Positions 7,767-15,264 of a stretch of 37,373 nt of DNA are shown piece by piece. The position numbers were made by a program, and so were the translations under genes. Location of the stretch: positions 1 through 37,373 of the forward strand of contig NZ_BDBR01000065.1 in NCBI RefSeq assembly GCF_001613085.1, read 5' to 3'. Source of the stretch: Nocardia salmonicida NBRC 13393. GTDB taxonomy: Bacteria; Actinomycetota; Actinomycetes; Mycobacteriales; Mycobacteriaceae. Numbering within the stretch: position 1 is the first letter of the stretch; each line of letters opens with the position of its first letter. Below the pieces are notes generated by a model. The model saw nothing but the letters and a program-made list of their open reading frames with translations. It was not told the origin of the DNA and searched no databases.

Positions 7767-8113
7767 GACTGGGCCCTCCGTTGCGGCAGCCGGGCCACTA
7801 GCGGGGCATCAAATCCGGCCGCACCGAGTTTGGCCGCGCCACCGGGAGATCCGAGCGGTTGCTGAGACCCGGGCGGGGCCTGGGTGAAGAAGGCGGCGTT
7901 GTCGGCGAGGTAGGGCTCGAGCTCGGCGGGCAGGTCGCCTTCGTAGTAGATCGCTTCCACCGGGCATACCGGCACGCACGCGCCGCAGTCGACGCACTCG
8001 TCGGGATGGATGTACAAAGCGCGGATGCCTTCATAGATGCAGTCGACCGGGCACTCTTCCACACACGCCCGATCCAGCACATCCACACAAGGCTCGCTGA
8101 TCACATACGCCAT
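7763..8113 (-). CDS. fdxA: 7Fe ferredoxin, FdxA type
   Basis: A 116-residue ferredoxin starting MAYVISEPCVDVLDRACVEE. The first cluster motif (C9, C17, then CPVDC) is of the [3Fe-4S] type and the second, ECVDCGACVPVCPVEAI, is a standard [4Fe-4S] motif. The core ends around residue 85 (LAEL-like acidic helix PAELEPYLADNAAFF) and is followed by a Pro/Gly/Ala-rich tail of about 30 residues, longer than usual. It acts as a cytoplasmic electron carrier. In mycobacteria the related FdxA is induced by hypoxia and NO. First gene of the operon, with the 27-bp palindrome four bases upstream of its start codon. Confidence 0.9.
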   Translation of the reverse strand: MAYVISEPCVDVLDRACVEECPVDCIYEGIRALYIHPDECVDCGACVPVCPVEAIYYEGDLPAELEPYLADNAAFFTQAPPGSQQPLGSPGGAAKLGAAGFDAPLVARLPQRRAQS

Positions 8114-8117
8114 ACCT

Positions 8118-8144
8118 ATTTATACAGTGAAATCTTGTATAAAC
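8118..8144. promoter_or_regulatory. 27-bp palindromic operator ahead of the ferredoxin operon
   Basis: On the plus strand: ATTTATACAGT, GAAAT, CTTGTATAAAC. The right arm is the exact reverse complement of the left arm of the site at 4957-4983 (GTTTATACAAG), and the five-base spacer is the same length. It sits four bases upstream of the fdxA ATG, overlapping the expected ribosome site, a position suited to tight repression. It also lies in the gap shared with the truncated ctaD. Confidence 0.7.
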
Positions 8145-8342
8145 TAAGCGGCGGGTGACACACCGCACCAGAACACTGATGCGGAGCGTCAAGGCTGACC
8201 GACGGATCTAGGATCGCCGCATCGCGACAACGCCATCATCATCACCGGCGGCGGCAACAAGGACTCGCCGGCTCAACCCGTAAGGACCGGGATACGTCGT
8301 GAGGGCGCCCGCCGAGGAAGAGCAACCGAGAGGGAATCGCCG

Positions 8343-9023
8343 GTGTCTGCAGCGCCCACCGAAATCACCCCCACCGCCAAGGCCACACGCCCGTTCCCGG
8401 CACGGATGGGGCCGAAAGGGTCGGCGATCTTCAAGATCCTCACCACCACCGATCCGAAGCTGCTCGGGATCATGTACGTGGTCACCGCGATGTCGTTCTT
8501 CCTGATCGGCGGGATGATGGCGCTGTTGATGCGCGTCGAGTTGGCGCGACCGGGCCTGCTGTTTTTGTCCAACGAACAGTACAACCAGCTGTTCACCATG
8601 CACGGCACCATCATGCTGCTGTTCTACGCGACCCCGATCGTGTTCGGCTTCGCCAATTGTGTGCTGCCACTGCAGGTCGGTGCCCCCGATGTGGCATTCC
8701 CGCGGTTGAACGCGCTCAGTTACTGGCTGTACTTGTTCGGCGCATCGATCGCTACCGCCGGCTTCGTCACCCCCGGCGGGGCTGCTGATTTCGGGTGGAC
8801 TGCCTATGTGCCGTTGAGCTTGGCCGAGCATTCTCCCGGCGTCGGCGCGGACCTGTGGATCATGGGCTTGGCGCTCTCGGGTCTGGGCACCATCCTGGGG
8901 GCGGTCAACATGATCACCACCGTCGTCTGTCTGCGCGCACCCGGGATGACGATGTTCCGGATGCCGATCTTCACATGGAACATCCTGGTCACCAGCATTC
9001 CGCCCACGAGGTCACCCGGATGA
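8343..9023 (+). pseudogene. ctaD: Cytochrome c oxidase subunit I, truncated after ~217 residues
   Basis: The N-terminal part is clearly CtaD: TTTDPKLLGIMYVVTA, RVELARPGLLFLSNEQYNQL, FTMHGTIMLLFYATPI (with the low-spin haem His), LPLQVGAPDVAFPRLN, TPGGAADFGWTAYVPL, GLGTILGAVNMITTVVCLRA and MFRMPIFTWNILVTSI. Right after VTSI, near 8999, homology stops and the frame ends at TGA 9023 within a Tn3 transposase fragment. Full CtaD is over 550 residues; the copper B ligands and proton channels are missing, so it cannot work as an oxidase. GTG 8343 with GAGGG upstream is the likely start. The opening differs from a standard housekeeping CtaD, so this was probably a second copy. Confidence 0.9.
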
Positions 9024-9487
9024 TTTCGCGCGACGGCAACCCGACCAGTCTGGGGCAGGCGATCGCCCACTACGGGCGGATCTTCAAGACCTTGCACATC
9101 TTACGTCTGGCCGACGACGAACCGTATCGACGCGAAGCCAAGGCCCAAGCCAACATCCAAGAAGGACGCCACGACCTGGGCCGCACCGTCTTTCACGGCA
9201 AGAAGGGCGAGATGACGCGCGCCTACCTCGACGGGATGGAGGACCAGCTCGCGGCGCTGGGGCTGATCTTGAACTGTGTCGTGCTGTGGAACTCGGTGTA
9301 TCTAGACCGGGCGCTGGTGCAGCTACGAGCGCAGGACTATCCGGTGCGCGATGAGGATGCCGTCCGGTTGTCGGCGTTCATGCGCCGCCATATCCGGCTC
9401 GAAGGCCACTACAGCTTCGCGCTGCCCGATCTCGGTGGCAACCACCGACCGCTACGCGATCCCGACGCCGCCGACGAGGACGAATGA
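8999..9487 (+). pseudogene. C-terminal fragment of a Tn3-family transposase
   Basis: From about HEVTRMISRDGNPTSLGQAI the frame reads as the end of a Tn3-family TnpA: AHYGRIFKTLHILRLADD, the long helix region QANIQEGRHDLGRTVFHGKK, MEDQLAALGLILNCVVLWNS (the LNxVVLWN block near the last catalytic Glu), RDEDAVRLSAFMRRHI, then YSFALPDLG and RPLRDPDAADEDE. About 160 of roughly 1000 residues remain, with no start. The junction with ctaD is sharp. I do not see the usual 38-bp terminal inverted repeat after the stop. This is a remnant, not a mobile element. Confidence 0.85.
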
Positions 9488-9724
9488 ACGTACATGGGCC
9501 CGTCGCTCGTCACACTGTCCGGCAGCACGGTGCTCGTCCTGTGAGCTGGGTATTCGGCGCACTGGCCCACAATCCGGCCTCGTCATAAGGAGCCGTGCTG
9601 AATTGTGTGGCCAGCCAGCCACGGAGCCCGGATACGCTGTGCGAACTGCGGCGAAGCCGGTCATAGGCGCGTCGACCGCTACGATTGGCAGCTATCAGAA
9701 TGTCGGCTGGCCCAGGAGACAGCG

Positions 9725-10156
9725 ATGTCGCGTCGAAAGCCCGAGAGACCGGATGAACACGTTCCACCGCCAGTAAGCCGCGATGAGGGTGGACTGCTGT
9801 TTCGCGAGTACGGCACGGTATTCGACACGTGGGCAATGCGATTCACGCAGCGGCTGATCGGTGGACTGATCGTTCGTCAGGACCGGGGCGGACTTCGTGT
9901 CGCCAGCGTCGAGCTGAACTCGATCGAAGACGGGGTCGTGGTCGTCATCGAACACTACGGAAACAGTGAGTTCGTGCAGTCGCGGGTCGGGCATCGCTTG
10001 ATCTTGTCGAGGCTGCGAGCCGTCGCGGTCGATGACGATCCCGGCTCGGCGATGAACATGTATTTCGATGATGTCGTTGCGCCGATTATGCCCGGCGAAG
10101 CGGAGCCGGTGGATGGAGTTCACTGGGTGACCCATCCACCGACTCCGGCTGGCTAA
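9725..10156 (+). CDS. Hypothetical protein
   Basis: A 143-residue protein starting at ATG 9725, with AGGAGA ahead of it; an open frame from 9605 adds sequence without coding character. After a polar N-terminus (MSRRKPERPDEHVPPPVSRD) comes a mixed alpha/beta region: LLFREYGTVFDTWAMRFTQR, LIGGLIVRQDRGGLRVASVE, GVVVVIEHYGNSEFVQSRVG and YFDDVVAPIMPGEAEP. I do not recognise it. Its TAA stop shares bases with the TAG stop of the converging frame at 10153-10518. Confidence 0.55.
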   Translation: MSRRKPERPDEHVPPPVSRDEGGLLFREYGTVFDTWAMRFTQRLIGGLIVRQDRGGLRVASVELNSIEDGVVVVIEHYGNSEFVQSRVGHRLILSRLRAVAVDDDPGSAMNMYFDDVVAPIMPGEAEPVDGVHWVTHPPTPAG

Positions 10157-10518
10157 TTGACTGGATTCATGAAATCGGAATCAACCCAGGAATCACAAAT
10201 CGATGTTCCCGACAGCGGGGTGTCACCACCACCGCAGTAAGCGGTAACCAGTCCGATCGGCTCGAACGGTCCCGGTGCCTCATGGTAGGTCTCGCAGTCG
10301 GTCGGGTCATAAATGGCGTGCGCGATTCTGTACTGCTGCTCTTCGCATTCCTGACCTCCCCACCCGGTATGACAGAAGATCCATGGCTCGCACCAGAAAT
10401 TGGTGCCGGGCAGAAGCGGATAACTGCGGTGCCTGCTGCCTGCCGACCGCGAGGAGACTTCACCCGCGACAGCCGGAAGACAGACTAGGCCTGGCCCCGC
10501 CTTGACGCGGTTCCAGGC
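10153..10518 (-). pseudogene. Headless Cys-rich protein, probably secreted
   Basis: A frame open for 121 codons on the minus strand has no ATG, GTG or TTG before its core. The core is rich in Cys and aromatic residues: SYPLLPGTNFWCEPWIFCHT, GWGGQECEEQQYRIAHAIYD, PTDCETYHEAPGPFEPIGLV, TAYCGGGDTPLSGTSICDSW. Eight Cys in about 90 residues suggests a disulphide-bonded extracellular domain. A short stretch GLVCLPAVAG ahead could be the end of a signal peptide. The frame begins inside the hairpin at 10486-10522, which looks like the terminator of the preceding gene, so its 5' end seems lost or an unusual start is used. Family unknown. Confidence 0.45.
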
Positions 10519-10522
10519 CTAG
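10486..10522 (-). terminator. strong hairpin after the 107-residue anchored protein
   Basis: CTAGGCCTGG and CCAGGCCTAG form a perfect 10-bp stem around an 18-base loop that can pair further (CCGC with GCGG). It lies 14 bases past the minus-strand stop at 10537, the place expected for an intrinsic terminator, though without a long T-run. Confidence 0.6.
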
Positions 10523-10536
10523 CCGATTTAGCATCG

Positions 10537-10860
10537 TCAGGGATTGTAGGTCGACCTAAGGGGGCCGCTCTCAAGGCCTTTAGGGCCGATCTGGTACTCG
10601 CCGGGAGCCACGCCGTCTCGGGAGTCCTCAGCGAACTCCTTCAACGTGTTCGGCTTGCCCGGCTCGATCACTGGTTCTTCCAGGTCGGGGTCGTATTCGT
10701 CATCGCCAGCAGGTTTGGACTCGTTGGTCACGGTGCTTACGTCCTGTCCTGTCGATGGAGTCGCTGGTGCGCTGGGATCGCCAGAGCGCACGATGCCGAT
10801 GGCGACACCCGCTAACACCAGCGCCCCTAGTGCGGCCGCGCCAACTGCTGTTCCACGCAC
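10537..10860 (-). CDS. Small N-terminally anchored or secreted protein
   Basis: A 107-residue protein with GTG start at 10860 preceded by GAGGAGG. Residues about 5-27 form one hydrophobic segment (VGAAALGALVLAGVAIGIVR), without a clear signal-peptidase site or lipobox, so it may stay membrane-anchored. The rest is acidic and Pro/Ser-rich (DEYDPDLEEPVIEPGKPNTL). It follows the nuclease fragment by 54 bases on the same strand and ends at a strong hairpin. I do not recognise the family. If the upstream nuclease domain was a toxin, a partner role is conceivable, but nothing in the sequence shows it. Confidence 0.6.
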   Translation of the reverse strand: MRGTAVGAAALGALVLAGVAIGIVRSGDPSAPATPSTGQDVSTVTNESKPAGDDEYDPDLEEPVIEPGKPNTLKEFAEDSRDGVAPGEYQIGPKGLESGPLRSTYNP

Positions 10861-10914
10861 GCAGCCTCCTCGCCGATTGAATTGACGCCATTATAGCTCT
10901 CACGGATAGCCGGT

Positions 10915-11331
10915 TCAGGGCGTCGGCGGCAGCGAACCTCCTTGGGCTTGCACCTTGAACGGATCCTGGTTGATGACTCGATTCGTGCCATAGAAGGCAC
11001 CGAGGAGGCTGCCTGCGTGCGAGTTCTGCGCCGCGTCGATCATGCAGACGCTGTAGCCGGTGGAGCCGCTGGCCGGACCGAGGTCTGGCACGTGACACTG
11101 GGGGTTGAAGGTCCTCCCGCCGCCCCCCGAGGTCGCCGCGCCTTCGGTGGTCGACGCGAACGGGTACTCGTCACACGAGCGGCCATCCAGACGGCGCCCG
11201 TCACGGACCGCCCCCTGAGCGGGGCAAGCTGTCTGTCGGTTGATATCCCTGGTAACGGGATCTGCTTGGCGGTGCAGCGGCGTCCCAACGCCCGGAAGAC
11301 CCGACCCAACGGCCGCTTGAACCTTCTCCAA
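10915..11331 (-). pseudogene. NucA/NucB-type deoxyribonuclease domain, N-terminus missing
   Basis: The 138-codon frame contains GRSCDEYPFASTTEGAATSG, with the CDEYPF block typical of the DNase NucA/NucB family, and the family end DAAQNSHAGSLLGAFYGTNR followed by VINQDPFKVQ. Complete relatives are secreted and begin with a signal peptide, or form the tip of a larger toxin. Here the only start is TTG at 11331, directly after an in-frame TAG, and the sequence lacks any signal peptide. It sits 90 bases from the acnA 3' end, so the 5' part was probably lost by rearrangement. The core residues of the domain remain. Confidence 0.65.
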
Positions 11332-11421
11332 GAGAGCCTAGTGCGAATGTCACGGCGACACACGGTGAAGCCGCGTCGACCTTTGTTTGAGCTTGGCCTC
11401 GGGCTCATTGAGCTGGCGATG

Positions 11422-14223
11422 CTACGGATTCAGCAGCTGGCGCAGCACGTACTGCAGAATGCCGCCGTGCCGGTAGTAGGACGCCTCGGCGGGAGTATCG
11501 ATACGTACCTTAGCGGTGAACTCGGTGTCGCCCGCCGTTACCGTGACCGAGTCGGGGAAGTCGCCCGAGTCCGCGCCGACGATGCCCGTGATCGAGAACT
11601 CCTCCTCGCCGGTCAAACCCAGGCTTTGCACCGTCTCCCCGACCGGGAACTCCAATGGCAGCACGCCCATGCCGATCAGGTTGGAACGGTGGATTCGCTC
11701 GAACGACTGCGCGATCACCGCCTTGACTCCCAGTAACAGCGTCCCCTTCGCCGCCCAGTCACGGGAGGATCCGGAACCGTATTCTGCACCGGCCAGCACG
11801 ACCAAAGGGGTGTCGTCCTCGGCGTACTTCTCGGCCGCCTCGAAAATGCTCAACTGCTCGCCGGTCGGAAGGTAACGGGTGACCCCACCCTCGACGCCCG
11901 GCACGAGCTCGTTGCGCAAACGGATGTTGGCGAACGTGCCGCGGATCATCACCTCGTGGTTGCCACGCCTGGACCCGTACGAGTTGAAGTCCTTCGGCCC
12001 GATGCCGTGCTCCTGCAGGTATGCCCCGGCGGGACCGTTGCGCCGGATGGCGCCGGCGGGCGAAATGTGGTCGGTGGTGACCGAGTCACCCAGCTTGACG
12101 AGAACGCGTGCCCCCACGATATCCCGCACCGGCTCAGGATCTCGCGTCATCCCGTGGAAGTACGGGGGTCGACGTACGTACGTCGAGTCGTCTTTCCACT
12201 CGAATACTTCGCTGTCGGAGACATCGAGACTTTTCCAGTTGTCGTCGCCGGCGTACACGTCCGAGTAACCCTCGGTGAACAGCGACGATTCGACCGACGC
12301 GGAGATAACCGACTCGATCTCCTGCTCCGTCGGCCAGATGTCTGCAAGGTAGACCGGCTTGCCGTCGGTGTCGGTGCCGAGCGGGTCGGCGGTGAGGTCG
12401 ACGAGCATGCTGCCGGCGAGGGCATAGGCGATCACCAGGGGCGGAGACGCCAGAAAGTTCATCCGGGACTGCGGGTGGATGCGCCCCTCGAAGTTACGGT
12501 TTCCCGACAGCACGGCGGCCACATTGAGGTCAGCCTCATCGATGGCGTCGGCGATGGGCCCCAGCAGGGGTCCGGAGTTGCCGATGCACGTTGTGCAGCC
12601 GTAGCCGACGAGGTTGAACCCGAGTTGGTCGAGATAGGGGGTCAGACCGGAACGCTCGTAGTAGTCGGTGACCACACGAGAGCCGGGCGCGAGGGTGGTT
12701 TTCACCCACGGCTTGCTCGCCAGCCCGCGCTCGACGGCCTTCTTCGCCAGCAGGGCTGCGCCGATCATCACCGACGGGTTCGACGTGTTGGTGCACGAGG
12801 TTATCGCCGCGATGACGACGTGGCCGTGGTCGATTTGGATCTCGTTGCCGTCCGGCATGGTGACGGCCGTCGGTTTCTGTGGATAGTCCGGCGCGGGGCT
12901 GTCGATGTCGATCTCGGCCGACGGGACCACCCCATGGTCCTGGACTATCGCCACGGGATCAGAGGCCGGGAACGATTCGAAGGAGGCCTCGTCGAGCCCC
13001 ACCTGCTGCACCTCGTCGATAACCTCAGCCGTGTCCTTGCCAGCAAGGACCTGCTTGACAGCGCGCTTGGCGTGGCTGATCGGGATACGGTCCTGCGGTC
13101 GCTTCGGGCCGGCGATCGAGGGGCGGATGGTGGACAGGTCCAGCTCGACGGTCTGACTGAAGTCCGGTTGGTGGTCGGGGTCGTGCCACATCCCCTGCAA
13201 CTTGGCGTAGGCCTCGACCAGCTTGATGCGCCACTCGGGACGGCCCGTCAGGCGCATGTAGTCGAGAGTGACGTCGTCGATCGGGAAGATGGAGATGGTG
13301 GAGCCGTACTCGGGGCTCATGTTGCCGAGGGTGGCCCGGTTGGCGAGAGGGATCTTGGCGACCCCCGGGCCGTAGAACTCGACGAACTTGCCGACGACAC
13401 CCGTCTTGCGTAACAGCTCGGCCGCCGTGAGAACGACGTCGGTGGCGGTGGTGCCCGCGGGCAGCTCACCGGTGAGCTTGAGCCCCACCACCTGCGGGAT
13501 GAGCATCGACATCGGCTGGCCGAGCATCGCAGCTTCGGCCTCGATGCCGCCGACGCCCCAACCAACCACACCGAGCCCGTTGATCATCGGCGTGTGTGAG
13601 TCGGTGCCGACGAGGCTGTCCGGGTACGCGACCGTGATGCCGTCCGCCTTATCGCGGGTGAATACGCCGCGACCCAGATACTCCAGGTTCACCTGGTGAC
13701 AGATGCCGGTGTCCGGCGGCACCACCAGAAAGTCGTCGAAGGCGGTTTGGCCCCAGCGCAGCAGTTCGTAGCGCTCCTGATTGCGGTCGAATTCGAGGTC
13801 AGCGTTGATGCGGAAGGAATCGTCGGAAGCGAACGAGTCCGCGATCACCGAGTGGTCGATGACCAACTCTGTCGGGATCAAGGGATTGATCTTGTTCGGG
13901 TCGCCACCGAGCTCGGTCATCGCGTCGCGCATGGCGACGAGGTCGACCACACACGGGACTCCGGTGAAGTCCTGCATGAGCACGCGGGCGGGGGAGAACT
14001 GGATCTCGGGGTTGCGGGTGGACTTCGGATCCCAGCCCGTCAGCGCCTCGATCTGCTCGCGGGTGACCAGGTGCCCGTCCTCGTTGCGGAGCAGGTTCTC
14101 CAACAACACCTTGAGGCTGTAGGGGAGGCGCTGAGCGCCGCCGATGCGGTCGAGTCGATACACCTCGTACTCATCGCCGTCGACGTTCAATCGAGCTCGC
14201 GCGCCGAAACTGTTCTCGCTCAT
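11422..14223 (-). CDS. acnA: Aconitate hydratase A
   Basis: AcnA converts citrate to isocitrate through cis-aconitate in the TCA cycle. The 933-residue protein has the full family order: YSLKVLLENLLRNEDG, VLMQDFTGVPCVVDLVAMRD, VVPPDTGICHQVNLE, SLVGTDSHTPMINGLGVVGW, AITSCTNTSNPSVMIGAALL and GYGCTTCIGNSGPL (the three [4Fe-4S] Cys), then the swivel domain with SYGSRRGNHEVMIRGTFANI and YGSGSSRDWAAKGTLLLGVK and the arginine segment SFERIHRSNLIGMGVLPLEF. ATG 14223 (MSENSFGARARLNV) is the standard start; an upstream Met at 14310 adds 29 non-homologous residues. The enzyme's cluster is sensitive to NO and superoxide. It is monocistronic. Confidence 0.95.
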   Translation of the reverse strand: MSENSFGARARLNVDGDEYEVYRLDRIGGAQRLPYSLKVLLENLLRNEDGHLVTREQIEALTGWDPKSTRNPEIQFSPARVLMQDFTGVPCVVDLVAMRDAMTELGGDPNKINPLIPTELVIDHSVIADSFASDDSFRINADLEFDRNQERYELLRWGQTAFDDFLVVPPDTGICHQVNLEYLGRGVFTRDKADGITVAYPDSLVGTDSHTPMINGLGVVGWGVGGIEAEAAMLGQPMSMLIPQVVGLKLTGELPAGTTATDVVLTAAELLRKTGVVGKFVEFYGPGVAKIPLANRATLGNMSPEYGSTISIFPIDDVTLDYMRLTGRPEWRIKLVEAYAKLQGMWHDPDHQPDFSQTVELDLSTIRPSIAGPKRPQDRIPISHAKRAVKQVLAGKDTAEVIDEVQQVGLDEASFESFPASDPVAIVQDHGVVPSAEIDIDSPAPDYPQKPTAVTMPDGNEIQIDHGHVVIAAITSCTNTSNPSVMIGAALLAKKAVERGLASKPWVKTTLAPGSRVVTDYYERSGLTPYLDQLGFNLVGYGCTTCIGNSGPLLGPIADAIDEADLNVAAVLSGNRNFEGRIHPQSRMNFLASPPLVIAYALAGSMLVDLTADPLGTDTDGKPVYLADIWPTEQEIESVISASVESSLFTEGYSDVYAGDDNWKSLDVSDSEVFEWKDDSTYVRRPPYFHGMTRDPEPVRDIVGARVLVKLGDSVTTDHISPAGAIRRNGPAGAYLQEHGIGPKDFNSYGSRRGNHEVMIRGTFANIRLRNELVPGVEGGVTRYLPTGEQLSIFEAAEKYAEDDTPLVVLAGAEYGSGSSRDWAAKGTLLLGVKAVIAQSFERIHRSNLIGMGVLPLEFPVGETVQSLGLTGEEEFSITGIVGADSGDFPDSVTVTAGDTEFTAKVRIDTPAEASYYRHGGILQYVLRQLLNP

Positions 14224-14322
14224 CACAGCTCTCGCCTTCTGAAGTCGCTCTATCGGTGTGAAGTTCTCAACGGCACATGCGCTCAACAAGTCTCGGCCTG
14301 GGCTGGCCAAGGTGGGAGCAGG

Positions 14323-14526
14323 TCACCTACGGCGTGGAATCGTGTCCACCTTGTCCCAGCCACGGCGGCGTTCGCGGGATCCTTTGTGGTCGTCACGGCT
14401 GCGGTAGAGGATGTATGGACAGAAGATGTATCCAAGTAGAGCGGTGAATACGTGCACGAGCCGGGCAAAGGGCCCATAACAGGCTGATGGCTGCCAGTGC
14501 ATGGTATTGGTAGCTTGATGGAGCAT
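14323..14526 (-). CDS. Possible small membrane protein
   Basis: A 67-codon frame on the minus strand with one hydrophobic stretch (RLVHVFTALLGYIFCPYILY) followed by a strongly basic, polar tail (RSRDDHKGSRERRRGWDKVD). The helix plus positive-charge pattern is compatible with a real single-pass protein, but no ribosome site stands out and I know no family. It lies between acnA and the VOC gene. Confidence 0.3.
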   Translation of the reverse strand: MLHQATNTMHWQPSACYGPFARLVHVFTALLGYIFCPYILYRSRDDHKGSRERRRGWDKVDTIPRRR

Positions 14527-14632
14527 GGACCATCAGTTCGGGCTGGGGTTGAAGAAGATGCCACGAAACTGTGCGTCAGTCCGCGGTGATGACGCGCGTG
14601 GAGTCGGCTGTCGATCAGCGAGCGCTGACGAT

Positions 14633-15040
14633 TCATCGGAACCGGGCGTCGATGACCGCGCGGGGAAGCTGTGCGGGGGTTGGGTAGGTGACAAGGACGC
14701 GGCAGCCGTCGGGATCGACGCCATCGACGAAACTGACCTCGTTCGCGGTGTTGGTGTAGGTAGTGGAGCAGTAGGTGCGGAGTCGGTGTTCGATTCGGTC
14801 GAGTTCTGTTTTGCTGTCGGCGGACCAGACGATTTGCTCGACGCCCAAGTCTCCGATTTTGCGCCTGCGCGAGGTTTCGCTGACCCGCAGGTACAGCTGG
14901 AAACCCGCGGGTGTCAGCAGCAGCGCCGCATCGGGTTCTTGGAGCGCGACGCGGCATTCGAATACGTCGCAGTAGAAGCGCTGCGAACTTTGCAGGTCCG
15001 ACACTCTCATCAGGCACGACCCGGCCCGCACGGTACCCAT
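14633..15040 (-). CDS. VOC-superfamily (glyoxalase/bleomycin-resistance fold) protein
   Basis: The 135-residue protein opens MGTVRAGSCLMRVSDLQSSQ and continues RFYCDVFECRVALQEPDAAL, the usual first beta-alpha-beta unit of a VOC domain. The second half has VEQIVWSADSKTELDRIEHR and ends near VSFVDGVDPDGCRVLVTYPT, the DPDG turn and strand typical of the family. Members bind a metal and act as dioxygenases, lyases or resistance proteins; the substrate is unknown. ATG 15040 is chosen because AAAGGGGAA precedes it; a Met eight codons earlier (15064) lacks that. Confidence 0.8.
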   Translation of the reverse strand: MGTVRAGSCLMRVSDLQSSQRFYCDVFECRVALQEPDAALLLTPAGFQLYLRVSETSRRRKIGDLGVEQIVWSADSKTELDRIEHRLRTYCSTTYTNTANEVSFVDGVDPDGCRVLVTYPTPAQLPRAVIDARFR

Positions 15041-15147
15041 CTGTTCCCCTTTCACCAGCCCCACCTGAATCCCACGCTACCTCTGTCGCGCGACGAGACC
15101 TGTTCGAAGTCGTCAAGGCGCCACAGCACTTTGTTGCGCGGCGACAA

Positions 15148-15180
15148 CCTCGAGGTCACAGGATGCGGGTGACCTCGAGG
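15148..15180 (-). terminator. 12-bp perfect hairpin after the flavoprotein gene
   Basis: CCTCGAGGTCAC, a nine-base loop, GTGACCTCGAGG. It lies 85 bases past the reductase stop and about 110 bases before the VOC start, all on the minus strand. It may terminate the regulator-reductase transcript or act in the VOC leader. No T-run follows. Confidence 0.45.
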
Positions 15181-15264
15181 CGAACTCTGCGCGAATCAGC
15201 AGGCACATCGAGATCACCCTCGGCGGCGGGGAGACCGTCTGATGGGTCTAACGGAGCACGGCCG

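Noticed and set aside
8208..8831. 207-codon minus-strand frame over ctaD
   Set aside because: Antisense artefact; the plus strand reads as CtaD without gaps in the same stretch.
9488..9724. Terminal inverted repeat of the Tn3-family element after the transposase stop
   Set aside because: No stretch resembling the GGGGTC-type 38-bp Tn3 ends was found in the 237 bases before the next gene.
11956..13413. 485-codon plus-strand frame opposite acnA
   Set aside because: It is the complementary-strand shadow of a clearly conserved acnA; its translation has no domain pattern.
14283..15116. 277-codon minus-strand frame overlapping the VOC gene
   Set aside because: Arg/Pro-rich with no pattern, while the VOC frame shows family motifs and a ribosome site.
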